Positions 45,467 to 55,660 of a stretch of 64,000 bases of DNA are shown piece after piece (the stretch's first letter is position 1; each line of letters opens with the position of its first letter). Made by a program: the position numbers and the translations under genes. Source of the DNA: Marsupella aquatica (Eukaryota > Marchantiophyta). Location of the stretch: assembly GCA_973895155.1 (NCBI GenBank), contig OZ316895.1:7378001-7442000 (forward strand), read 5' to 3'. Under the pieces are notes generated by a model. It had not been told where the DNA came from and searched no databases. It saw only the letters and a program-made list of their open reading frames with translations.

Positions 45467-45850
45467 TTCCAATGAGCCTCGGATTGATAAATTTTGTCAA
45501 GTTCCAAATGAGTTTTTGAATATCTTTGTCTTTCCAATGAGTGTGACAATAAGAAATTTTGATCATGAGTTCATGAATTCTTTTAGCTTTCAACATTGAA
45601 TCCGACATTGACAAATTTCATGTCAGATTTTGTCACGGTACTAAAAAAATCATGAGGTTTTCAATCTCTCTAGTTTTCTAATGTGTGACATTGAAAGTAT
45701 TATGTCAAGAATTAAAGAGATCATGAGTATGTGAATTTCTCTAACTTTCTAATGAACTTAACATTGATAGATTTTGTCAAGTACTAAGGCGATGATGAGT
45801 TTTTAATTTTGCTCTAGCTTAGTTTCCAATGAATGTGATTTTTTGAGAGA
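45467..45850 (+). repeat. Degenerate tandem repeat, ~57-86-bp unit
   Basis: Five to six diverged units begin near 45,467, 45,533, 45,590, 45,676, 45,748 and 45,824. Each opens TTTCCAATGA or TTTCTAATG, followed by ATTTTGTCAAG-like and GATCATGAGTTT-like phrases and a CTCTAG-like end. Unit length varies through indels. It is non-coding. Confidence 0.6.
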
Positions 45851-47660
45851 TTTAAAATAATTTTAAAATACAAGTATTTTGATGTAAAACACTGATATAT
45901 CATTGACAAACATTAGAATGATAATTTTATTTTACTAAATAACATCTCTTCCTTTCTATTCTGTTTTTTTTTGTTCAATATTTACGGCATGGCGCCCCAA
46001 AAATTACATTTCTTTTGCCACAAACAGGAATGTGCCCTATTGTTACTGTCATAATTAAGATCTTTCCTGTTTGTGGTTGGTTGTGCTGATGTGGCGCAAC
46101 CTCATGACAGGGAATTTGCAACAGACTTCTCATGGGGGTCCGCAAAAAATACATGATTCATATAAAATAAGAGTATTAGAAGAGAACCCTCAAAGTCAGG
46201 GATTTGAGCATGTAAGAAGCGCAAGCCGGCAATGTAATTTCCAAAAAAAAATTATGGAAAGTGTATCAAACTCACCAAAAGGAATAGCCCAACCTAAAGT
46301 CAAACACGCTCCTTAAGAAGTATACTAACCCTGCTGCTGCCCAAATACTTGAGCAGGGTTTCTAAACTAGTGGCTTAAATTCTATGTGGTTCCAAGCTCC
46401 ACAAGAGGGTAATGCAAGACATTGTGAAGAATGGTAGTGGTGTAAATCTGATTATTTATTTAATGAAACATGTCCCTGTACTGGCAAATGCCTCTGAGGG
46501 CAACTAAGATCCTTCAACACTTCACCACTTCCAACTCGAAATAACAGTGTAATGTGAACCTAGCTCCAACATGCAAGTCATTTCCAGAGAGCAAGTTAAA
46601 GTATACAGAAAATCAAACTCTGAAACTTAAATTTTGAGTTGAGTTGGTGAGGAGGTGGATTTCTGAGATTTCCGCAGGCTGATATGCCCTCCACATTCTC
46701 AGCATTTGGTCGTGGACTCCTCACTAAATGAAAAGCATTTCCTAATAAAAGCTTCCGTTGAAGGTTTATGTCATGAGTTGCAGCTTTGAGCGAGTTCCCA
46801 CAACAAACGTTCCAAAAATAAACGTTGCTTTCATTGCTCCAATGTCGTTCCACCTGTTTTTTCTTTTTCTGGTTTTCCCTTTCTCGTTTGGAAATAGATG
46901 AACAGGCATCGAACTGGTCCATTAACAATTTACCCTTCTTTGCTAATAAACGTGTTCATTGCATATACTATTCAAATTAAATTAAAGAATAATTCAGTGA
47001 CAGCGGTCCCAAAAGCACTCATGTGACTTATGATTGCTTCGTCATTGACTTGCAAAGCTCATTGTTTTTGTTTCTCCGACTAGAGCTTAGAAGGTTTTCT
47101 CGATTGAAATTTGTTGCGGCAATAATGCCCACAAGGTCTAGAACAGTCACGTGTGATTCTTTGAGTACATTCCTGCAACACAAACTAGAAGCAATCCAAA
47201 TCATACCCTTTCATGCCTTGCTCGCAAGAGAATCTTATATCATCCACAATCAGTCACCATGATCGTCCGGCCACGTGAACCATTCATCATCAAGATACAC
47301 CAACTCTTGCGACTTTTGCTGTGACACAGTCATGCAGCCAACGGAGATACTCAACAATGGTGGTGACATACTTGATATCGAGACAACGAGCTACATTGGC
47401 GCAAACTACCCCTTCCGCAGAAGAGAAGTCCAAATGCAATTCGTCTCTACTTAATTGTGGCGACCCAGTGCTTGTAACTCGCAAATGACCGTTTTGACCC
47501 TCGTCCTGAACTCCGGTGGGACAATCGTGGGCACATGAAGAACTAGTGGAAACAAATCTACTCACCTACAAAACAACAACGGTCTACTTCATTCGGCGGT
47601 GTGCGGCAAATTGTACATTCTCAGGCACCAGGCAATGTAAGGCAGCACTGCTTCAATTAA
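45851..47660. other. Intergenic downstream of the ACP gene
   Basis: No gene was recognised. The part nearest 47.6 kb should include the 3' untranslated region of the minus-strand ACP gene. Confidence 0.35.
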
Positions 47661-47667
47661 TGGCAAT

Positions 47668-49715
47668 CTACAGTTTTTGTTTCACGACTTCGAAAATCAT
47701 ATCCGCAGCATCTTGCACAGTCGACACCTTCTCTGCACCATCCTCCTCCAATGTGACATCGAATTCCTCCTCGATACTCATCATGATCTCGACCTGATTC
47801 AATCACCGAGCACAATGATCATCACATCACCTCAAGTCTCATGGATGAAAGGAAGGAGGACGGCGGTGATCTTGACACCGAGAAAAGTCCGCGCTTCTAA
47901 GGTGACAAACAAAGTTCTCTACGCAGTTATCCTCGAGACTCCCTGATAAAACAAGACAGCCAGAAGAGAAACATAACCATATCTGAAGTGAATTCTCCAG
48001 GCTCGTCAGAATTTCTCACCGTGTCAAGAGAGTCTGCACCCAAGTCGGAAAACTTTGAATCCGCATGGACTTTATCCTCGTTCACTGCTAATTGCTTGGC
48101 AATAATTTTTTGAACAGCCGTGAGCGTCTCAGGATCGGCCTTCGTAGAGAAAAAAAAGCAGGATTAGATGAGAATCCAGGTCGAGTTGAATGAGGACTCT
48201 GAAGACTTTGTTGACGAGAATGAAGCTCTTCGTTCAAGCACTCGGTAACATAAGACAAGCCTCATCTCGAGAGACCAAATCGGACCCCCGCTCCTTGATA
48301 CCACCATGTACCACATTTGATAAGAAAGAGTTGACAATTGCGCTTAAACTTGACTCCATCACACGGATAAAGTACAAAAGTACGTCAAGCTCAGAAGTCG
48401 CAGTATCCAGGCAGGCAAGTTGATAATACATCTCACTTCCAATGAACAACTCCTACTTTACTTGGATGATATCTAGACGGCAGCATTTGTACATTGCCAA
48501 AGGCCCTATTTCAACTCATTAGATCATCTCACCCGATTGCACACAACACATATTGGTCTAAAATGGTGCTACTAAACAAGGGAGCGAGGCTCAAACCAAC
48601 TCCCAGAAGTATCAAGTTAACAAAATCCCTAACCCCACCTACCTGCTAATACGATGGTTACTTTTGAAGGTAGTTTTTTTGTTCGTGTCGAAATTGGAAG
48701 GGAAATACGATGTGCATGAGAGCTTACAGCGGCAGTGATGATCAACTTCCGAGGAGCCACCGGGAGGCGGAGGGTGGCTCTTTGCCTCAGCACCGGACAC
48801 GGTTTGAATCCATTGAATGTGGCAACCGACTGCAAAACAGAACATAGTATTACGAGAGTCAGGAGACAAACAGTGACCTCCAGGCCTAAGAAGTAAACCA
48901 AACGTACAGCACTTGTCCAACAAAAGACACCAAAATAGGCAAACTTCACAGACAGTCGATCAATGCTGACGAAATAAATGAAAAGAGAAAGAAAAACGAT
49001 CCCTCAGCTCCTACAGACTTGCAATGACATACTCCAAAAGACGAGCCCAGGAACCCCGACCAAAAGCAAATCTATCCATCCAAACGCCACAGGATGATTT
49101 AAGCAACGCACACTACATAAGTTGAACCCACTTCGTCGGCCGGAAACCGTGGAAAAAGACTAACATGCAACGCACTCATTGGCTTTTAGATCGTCAACAG
49201 CAAGTGACACAATCCTCAGTCTACATGAACACGTCCACCATAATCTCGAGAAAACTTCCACAGCACCTGAGTTCTACCTCTAAAGCTTCCAAGGCGTGTC
49301 ATACCTTCTACATCAAGGACAGTAAGTTACAAAAACACTCGGAAAACCGTTGTCTATGACACAGTACCTACGGCCAAAATTATTGGTGAACAAGTACCAA
49401 CAAAGATATCTTCATATTACGAAGAACCCTAAGATTCCAACAAATGACAACGCCATACACTCTAAATCAAACACTATACTCACGCAGACAACAGAAACGC
49501 TTCTCTGGAATGACCACTTCCAGTACAGTAGTTAAGAACAACGGAAACCCAGCTGGAACGAAGAACCAGGGGGAACAGCACACTACAGTCCTCGAATCTC
49601 TGAAAGAGGTTTCGCAATAGCGTGCGATTGAGATCCACACCTTGGTTGCAGCCGTGTGCCCCGCAGCAACGGATCCGAGAACAGAACCGACGATCGTAGC
49701 TGAAACGGACGCCAT
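47668..49715 (-). CDS. ACP: Plastid acyl carrier protein, 4 exons
   Basis: The carrier of growing acyl chains in plastid type II fatty-acid synthesis, held as thioesters on a 4'-phosphopantetheine arm. Exons in coding order: 49641-49715, 48728-48829, 48020-48139, 47668-47793, all GT-AG and in phase, 140 residues in total. Residues 1-59 form a Ser/Ala/Arg-rich, acid-poor plastid transit peptide starting [15 protein letters not shown]. The mature part, from about [17 protein letters not shown], contains the attachment motif [10 protein letters not shown] with Ser96 as the modified residue, then the acidic recognition helix [10 protein letters not shown] and a C-terminal [16 protein letters not shown]. 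The length and the intron splitting DSLDT from VEI suit plant plastid ACPs rather than the mitochondrial form. The ATG at 49715 is chosen because it opens the transit peptide; the frame is also open upstream, but that extension is Arg/Gln-rich and unlike ACP. The 5' leader is rich in GCAGA/CTGTG repeats. Confidence 0.94.
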
Positions 49716-50165
49716 CTCCAACAGCAGCTGCACCAAAATGATGACAGACTCGCAACCCTGCTCTGCTCTGCTCCACTTTGCTCCGCTCTTCTTGGCCGAA
49801 CGCAACAACCTCCTCGCTCCTCTGATTGATTGCTTCTCTTGCCACAACTTACTGTATGCTAAACCTGAGCTTCAGAAAGGACATTCCGCCGCTTTCCTCT
49901 CGTGCAGCTGAGATCTTCATTCTTCGTCCGCTGTCCGCTGACTGTACCGAGCTGGTTGTTTGCAGTGCCGTGCTCTGATTTCCTGTGCTGTGTGCTGTGC
50001 TGTGCTGCGCTCTGCTGTTGCATGGATGAAGGGCAGTGGTAGACTCGTGACGACAGATTCTGTAGATGGATGGTTAGATTGATGGATGGAATCCCTCGAG
50101 ACGACTTTGGGTCCCAGAGAGTTGCGCACACTGTCTTCACTTCGAGATTCTGTGGACCCACCTCA
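49716..50165 (-). promoter_or_regulatory. ACP 5' leader and promoter region
   Basis: It contains two simple-sequence stretches, CTGCTCTGCTCTGCTCC (about 49,760) and a GTGCTGTGCTGTGCTG run (49,988-50,024). CT/GA-type repeats are common in leaders of strongly expressed plant housekeeping genes. No TATA box was identified. Confidence 0.4.
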
Positions 50166-50270
50166 TTAAAGTCTGGATAACATCACAAGTGAGGTGAGGT
50201 GAGGTGGGGTGAACTCTTCACATGCTCAAATAAATGTTGACGACTTCAAACTCACATTGCAGTAATGCAT

Positions 50271-50416
50271 TCTACCTTGTATAAGTGTCTACCTTGTATA
50301 AGTGCAGGCTGGGGGGGAAGAATTGTTTGTTCAATCTATGTAGTCTACCTTGTATAAGTGTCTACCTTGTATAAGTGCAGGCTGGGGGGAAGAATTGTTT
50401 GTTCAATCTATGTCAA
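50271..50416 (+). repeat. 73-bp tandem duplication
   Basis: Two nearly identical 73-base units, each containing CTACCTTGTATAAGTG twice, then CAGGCTGGGGGG and TTGTTTGTTCAATCTATG. Each unit carries one copy of the octamer TAAGTGCA. Confidence 0.85.
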
Positions 50417-50544
50417 GTTAATGCGCTCCGTACACTAGAACATTAACCAATACATTGTATTTATGATCTACAAACCAAGTGATTTGAAAGACATGTGTCC
50501 ATTTTATGTTCTGGTTGTACAGCTAACTAAATTTAACATGCGGT
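50392..50544 (+). mobile_element. Short inverted-repeat MITE, second copy
   Basis: Clearly related to 20,689-20,840 along its length: AAGTTAATGCGCTCCGTACAC, ACCAAGTGATTTGAAAGAC, TGGTTGTACAGCTAACTAAA and the right end TTTAACATGCGGT. The two arms pair as a hairpin. The left end overlaps the 73-bp duplication, so its boundary and target duplication are unclear. Confidence 0.65.
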
Positions 50545-51340
50545 CTGCGAAGACACCCCAAACTAAATCTTGACGAGTTCAAACTCACATTACTTATGCA
50601 CATAGATTACTTAAACACTCCCAAACTACACTTATCCAGGTTATACACTCACCTATATATAAGTGCAGGCGCCTTGGAAGACACCCCAAACCTGCACTTA
50701 TCCATGTTATGCACTAATTCATAAGTGCATGGAATATCATTTATGCAATTCTCCATATGTCATCCAATAAGTGCATGTGAAATTGCTCATGCACTTCCTT
50801 ATATGTTGTTGGGTCCTACACATTGGACTCCTCATACCCCAAAGGAGACCCTAAACCCTCCTTATACTGCACCAATTAACTGGATGAGTGCTTGGAACTA
50901 CTGTATGCAGTTATCTGTGGCACTTATCAATAAATGCTTCTAGGGCATGCATTGCAGTAACTGATAAATGCATGTTCACTCTTATAGACCAAAATGCACT
51001 TATGTATTTGTCATTTAGTGACGGGGAACTGCACTTACAGATGGTGCATTTTTGGTCCCCTTACAGAAAGAAAGTGTTGTAATATTATGGGACTACATGG
51101 CCAGCCTGCAGCTACCCAAGAATGTACTTACACACTGTGCACTTATGCACTGTAGACTGTAATCTCCATTCTGCTCTTTGGTTTTCCAATTTTTCTCCCC
51201 TTGTGTTTGGAAGCATGTCTTCAAGTTTGGCATTTTCTGTTCTTTGGTGGATATACATAAGTGCTTTCTGTCCACTTCAGATCGGTCATGTAGTTATTTT
51301 GAAAATTTTACTAATAAAGCGTGAACTGCAGCCTACTTTC
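50545..51340. repeat. TAAGTGCA-rich block
   Basis: With the two copies in 50,271-50,416, nine exact copies of TAAGTGCA or TGCACTTA fall between 50.3 and 51.15 kb, with many one-base variants out to 51.85 kb, in both orientations and with irregular spacing. Several pairs are close enough to form hairpins. No coding frame, splice structure or known repeat explains them. Four more exact copies lie at 1-700. Confidence 0.55.
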
Positions 51341-51343
51341 ACA

Positions 51344-51700
51344 AGCTAGGGTCTAGAGTGAAGCCTCTAGACCATAACTCTATGGTCACATGTGCATGGG
51401 AAAAACTTATGACATGACTATATGAACATGTCAGTTTTATATGATAATTTTTAAATATTTATATTCAAAATATATAGATTGTATGGCCCCACCACAACAT
51501 ATGTGCATAGAACATGGATGTGCATACAAAAAGCTTGATGTGCACATCAAGGAGAATGATATATTATATATGACTACTAAAATGTTAGGTTTTTTTATCA
51601 TTTCATTAATCTTCAAAGAATATGAATAAAAAATATATTTTGATAATTCTTTTATTGTCCTCTCCGCTATTCAGTTCAAAGAACGGGTAGTCGGGGCTAG
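51344..51700 (+). repeat. AT-rich CTAG-ended element
   Basis: It starts GCTAGGGTCTAGAGTG, contains TGGCCCCACCAC and ends GTTCAAAGAACGGGTAG then TCGGGGCTAG. It is 357 bases, related to the copies at 36,421, 43,935 and 28,514. Confidence 0.6.
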
Positions 51701-51859
51701 TGCCCAAAAGTGCAGGTTGACTCTCACTAAATGACAAATACATGAGTGCATTTCTATGTATAAGGATACGCATGCATTTATCAGCTATGATGCTTACATA
51801 AAAAGCATTTCTAGAAAGTGCAGCAGACAATAAATTATTATCTTACTTTCATGCACTCA

Positions 51860-52630
51860 TCTAGTTGAATCATGTAGTATGTGGGCTCAGGATATGAGGA
51901 GTCCAATTGACTGTAATCTTCATTTGGCTTTTTGGTCTTGGGGCTTTTCCAATTGTTTTCTCCCCTTCGTTGGATTTCTCTTTTTTGGGATCCTTCAGTC
52001 AGGTTTGGCATGTTTTATTCTTTGATAGTGTCGTATATGTCTCCCACATGAATAGTATCACAAGAGAAGTTAGCTGACCAGTTGAAATACCCTGACAACA
52101 ATCATTCTTGACAACTTGAAGCTCATACTGTGGGATCTCCTTGGAAACCTTTGACCTGGAAAATTATAGTCTGGGAGCATCACAGGTGAGGTTAAGTGAT
52201 CCATTCAAATATTTCGATAGACAACCCTAAAGCTCAGATCACAATCATCTGCATCCAGACCTTTGAACCTACAGTACATGAGATCTCAAAATGCTCTTAG
52301 TGCCGTGACACACTTTGAGGATAAACCAGCCCTAATACCCACTCGTGTATGCACAGGATGGACTATGTACCCAGACTCCCATGCCCCATCCCTGCTCACA
52401 AAGATAGTCTAAAAATCAAAATTCTCTAATACAAAAGAAATTGTGGCCTACGGCTTCACACTAAGGAATAGGTCCTGAAAGGTAGACATGGATTGTGAAG
52501 TATATCAGAAAATCATGTGTCACCTACAGTATTTTCTTCGTCAAAATATATCCATTTTGAATATCCATTTTGGAAGGAAACATACTACACACAAGGAAGC
52601 TTAAGAGTGTCCAAGTCAGAGTTTTCATCC
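51860..52630. other. Intergenic, no gene recognised
   Basis: Nothing supportable was seen between the octamer-rich region and the inverted-repeat element. Confidence 0.35.
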
Positions 52631-52638
52631 TGCCCTAG

Positions 52639-53814
52639 ACCGCGCGTTAAATCTACACCGCATTACTGCTCCCCAATCGTCTTGGGGCCCCGTACACTAC
52701 CCGTCCCAGTTCCTGTTGAGCATAGATGACATTCGTAACAACAAGCCCATGAACCATCCAACGCGCAATAGTCAACACAGAGAGATACGTGGTTCACCTC
52801 CACATGAGGCTACGTCCACGGGAACACACAAGAGCTTTACTGCACTCTAGGCCGACCGACCATACCAAGCATCCACAGCACAATCTCTCTCTATCTCTCA
52901 ACTAGCTCCGTAACAATGAGCCTAAGTTCCACCAGGGTCTGGCATCAGCCCTGGCTATATACACAATAGCACTACCGCTAACATTAGCTAAGTCCTAACC
53001 CAAGTTAGACTAACTGTGGTTAGCTCATGAGTCACAAGACTAGAGCAATATCTAGCAGTTCCCAATGTTGCTGCCCGATCCGGCCCGAGTTTGCCATAAC
53101 ATAAACTAAGACTCTATGATTGTGTCACCCACTCGGCCTGATTAATATTGTGCCATCGACTTTAGGTTTATGTTTTGGCACCCTTCACTTTTTGTTGCTC
53201 GCTCTGGCCCGATCAACTTTGTGTCATCAACTTCCTCGTGGAGTTGTGGTTTATGTTTTGGCAACATTTTTGTCCAACAAAGTCATCCCGGCTAGGGAGT
53301 CATGCTTGCTTCGTAAGAGAGTCTAAGTGTTCAAATAAAGCCTAGTACTTTGATTAAGAATCATGATTGATAGAGTCTTGGTTACTGTTCTGCCAAAATG
53401 TTTCTTTTCTATGGAGTTGTGGTTCATGTTCTGGAAACACTTCTTTCCAATGGAGTCATCTTTGTTTCATAATAGAGCCTAAGTAAGTGTTCAGGCAAAG
53501 CCTAGTACTTTGCATGAGAGTCATGATAGAGTATTGGTTTATGTTGTGGCAAACTTGGGCCGGAGCAGGCAACAGTAATGGGGACTTGGGCCGGAGCGGG
53601 CAAAAGCAAGTGAAGGGTGCCAGTCAGAACATAAACTCGAAGTCGACGGCACAAAGTTGATTGAGCCGGGGCATGTGACAATATGGTAGAGTTTTGGTTT
53701 ATGTTCTGGCAAACTCGGGCTAGAGCGGGAAGCAACATGGGGTACTGGGATGGGCAATGTAGGGGTCCCAACAAGATTGGGGAGCATTAACGCGGTGTAG
53801 ATTTAACACGCGGT
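52639..53814 (+). mobile_element. Long inverted-repeat (foldback-like) element
   Basis: The left end ACCGCGCGTTAAATCTACAC is the near-exact complement of the right end (…GTGTAGATTTAACACGCGGT). The match continues inward for well over 100 bases once the nested LTR is removed (GCCCGAGTTTGCCA and AACATAAAC in both arms). Most of the remaining 827 bases are arms of a large hairpin with diverged internal direct repeats (AAAGCCTAGTACTTTG twice). The flanks TGCCCTAG and CGCCCCAG match at 6 of 8, a possible 8-bp duplication. It has no transposase frame. Its ends resemble those of the short MITE at 20,689 and 50,392. Confidence 0.8.
52714..53057 (-). repeat. Solo LTR nested in the inverted-repeat element
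   Basis: A 344-base reverse-oriented LTR, starting TGTTGAGCATAGATG and ending ATATCTAGCA. It has a perfect 5-bp target duplication GTTCC (52709-52713 and 53058-53062). It is related to the copia LTRs at 10,136 and 30,606. It interrupts the left arm of the inverted-repeat element, so it inserted later. Confidence 0.9.
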
Positions 53815-53949
53815 CGCCCCAGCCAATTAATAGTCAGAGCTATGGGTCCCTGGAAAGTCATTAATGACTCCTTGTACCTGCTGTCCAAACTGTATGTACT
53901 GATATTAAGTAAATACCAAAAATTGGACTACATTTCTCAGCAGCAGGCT

Positions 53950-54000
53950 GTGGGCGGGTTGGCTAAGTGGAGAGGTAGTGGTCCTGGGTTCCAAACCTCT
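53950..54000 (+). repeat. tRNA-like SINE head
   Basis: TTGGCTAAGTGG (box A) and GGTTCCAAACC (box B, 53,989-53,999) are spaced as in a tRNA-Leu-like promoter. The sequence does not close into a full cloverleaf and runs into a longer body, so a tRNA-derived SINE is more likely than a tRNA gene. Confidence 0.5.
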
Positions 54001-54835
54001 ATGGGCATATAGCTTTTGACACCAATTCCCACCCAAAAGGGAGTGGGGATCACACAGGCTTTTGTGACTCATAATTGTGTGGGCAACCACTGTACAAATG
54101 TCATAAATGACATTCCAAAGAATTGATTGTAACGGCCTTTTGACAAGGCACTAGGAAGTTCAAGTGATAGTCAAGAATTATAATAACATGTTGCACCTTT
54201 TTTGGCAGTGGTGTCTTTGAATTTGCAGGGCCCAAAAAATAGAGAATCTGACAAAGAAAATGAATAAATCAAAAAACAATTAAATTTGGTCTGAGGAAAG
54301 AGTTTCCAAGCAAGAAAAGGAAGCTGCCAAATGATGCACAAGAATGAAGTAACCATCCATGCATATAAATTGCACGTCCCTTTATCTCCCTCTACCAATC
54401 TTTACCACTATAATACTTATCCCGGATTGTCCCTTTACAAATTAATAAATAAACTAGAACCAATCTTGACCCTTCATCAAAATGTTGTTTATTAACACCA
54501 TGGATTTATCCATACACACCATCTAGAATAAATGTCTGCCCAAGCTGTACTTTAGCCTGCCCACACCTGCCCAAGATAAAAAAAATTGATTTTTCAAAAA
54601 ATTATTTATATTTTAATTGGGAAAAAATTTGAATATAAATAAAATATAAAATCTTTTCCTCTCTGAAATTTAAAATTAATAAAATAAATATTTTTTCCTG
54701 TCACTTGATTGCGGTTGGACTCTATGATGCGGTGGCCGCTCTCGCATCTCCAAATTCAATGTGCAACGCACAAGTTATTGAACAAGACCACATTCAAAGT
54801 CTCAAAGAGTACATTACAAAGCTTATGATTTTTGT

Positions 54836-55660
54836 CTCGCCTTGATATCTTTTCTAGCCTTGACATATCTTTCTAATCTTTACATATATATCTCTCCTCA
54901 ACTTACATCTTTTCCTTGTTTTGCCATCTTTTTCTCATCTTGCCATCATTTCTCACATTGACATCCACAACATTTGTTTCTCTCTTGACATCTTTTCTCT
55001 TCTCGTGTCTTTTCTCACCTTAACATGTTTTCCTCACCTTGACATATTTATATCACCACGACATCTTTCCCTCATCCTCAACATCTTTTATCTCCTTGAA
55101 ATACTTTCCTTGTCTTGACATCTTTTTTTTACCTCATCATCTTTTCTCTCCTTACCATCTTTTCTCTCCTTGACATCTTTTTCTCTCATCGACATGTTTT
55201 TTCATCTTCACATCTTTTTCTCACCTTGACATATTTTCTCACCTCAACATCTTTTGTACAATGCATAGGTATCTGGCTACCATCTTTATTTCACAACATC
55301 TTTTGCTAACGATACACTTTACTTAATATCGACCATTTTGTACTCAACAACATTTTTATACTTTATGACATCATTGGTGACACTACATCTATTCACTTGA
55401 CAACATCTTGGGCAAAATCCCCTATTTTTTCTTGATGACATCTTGAGCAACACAACACCTTTTCTCTTAACAACATCTTGGACGCCACAACATCTTTGTT
55501 CTTAATGACATCTTGGGCGACATGCCATCTTTTCTCTTAACCACATTTTGGGTGACATAACATCTTTTTTTGTTAAGGACGTCTTGGGCAACATAGTCAA
55601 CATCTTTTTTCTTAATGACATCTTGGGCAATATGACATTTTTTTCACAACATCTTTTGTG
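54836..55660 (+). repeat. ACATCTTTT minisatellite block
   Basis: Over 800 bases of degenerate repeats. The first half is built on a roughly 20-base unit (type CTTGACATCTTTTCTCAC), the second on a roughly 35-40-base unit (type TTAATGACATCTTGGGC followed by ACATCTTTT). The complement of the same motif forms the flanks of the LINE insertion at 41.6-43.4 kb. It is non-coding. Confidence 0.75.

Noticed and set aside
47740-47946. Plus-strand frames opposite the ACP gene
   Set aside because: They are antisense shadows of ACP exon 4 and its intron, with no independent support.
53950-54020. tRNA-Leu-like gene
   Set aside because: Box A and box B are present, but acceptor and anticodon stems do not pair into a cloverleaf; a SINE head fits better.
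54836-55660. CRISPR-like array
   Set aside because: Units are degenerate, spacers are not unique, unit length drifts, and the DNA is a plant nuclear genome; it is a minisatellite.
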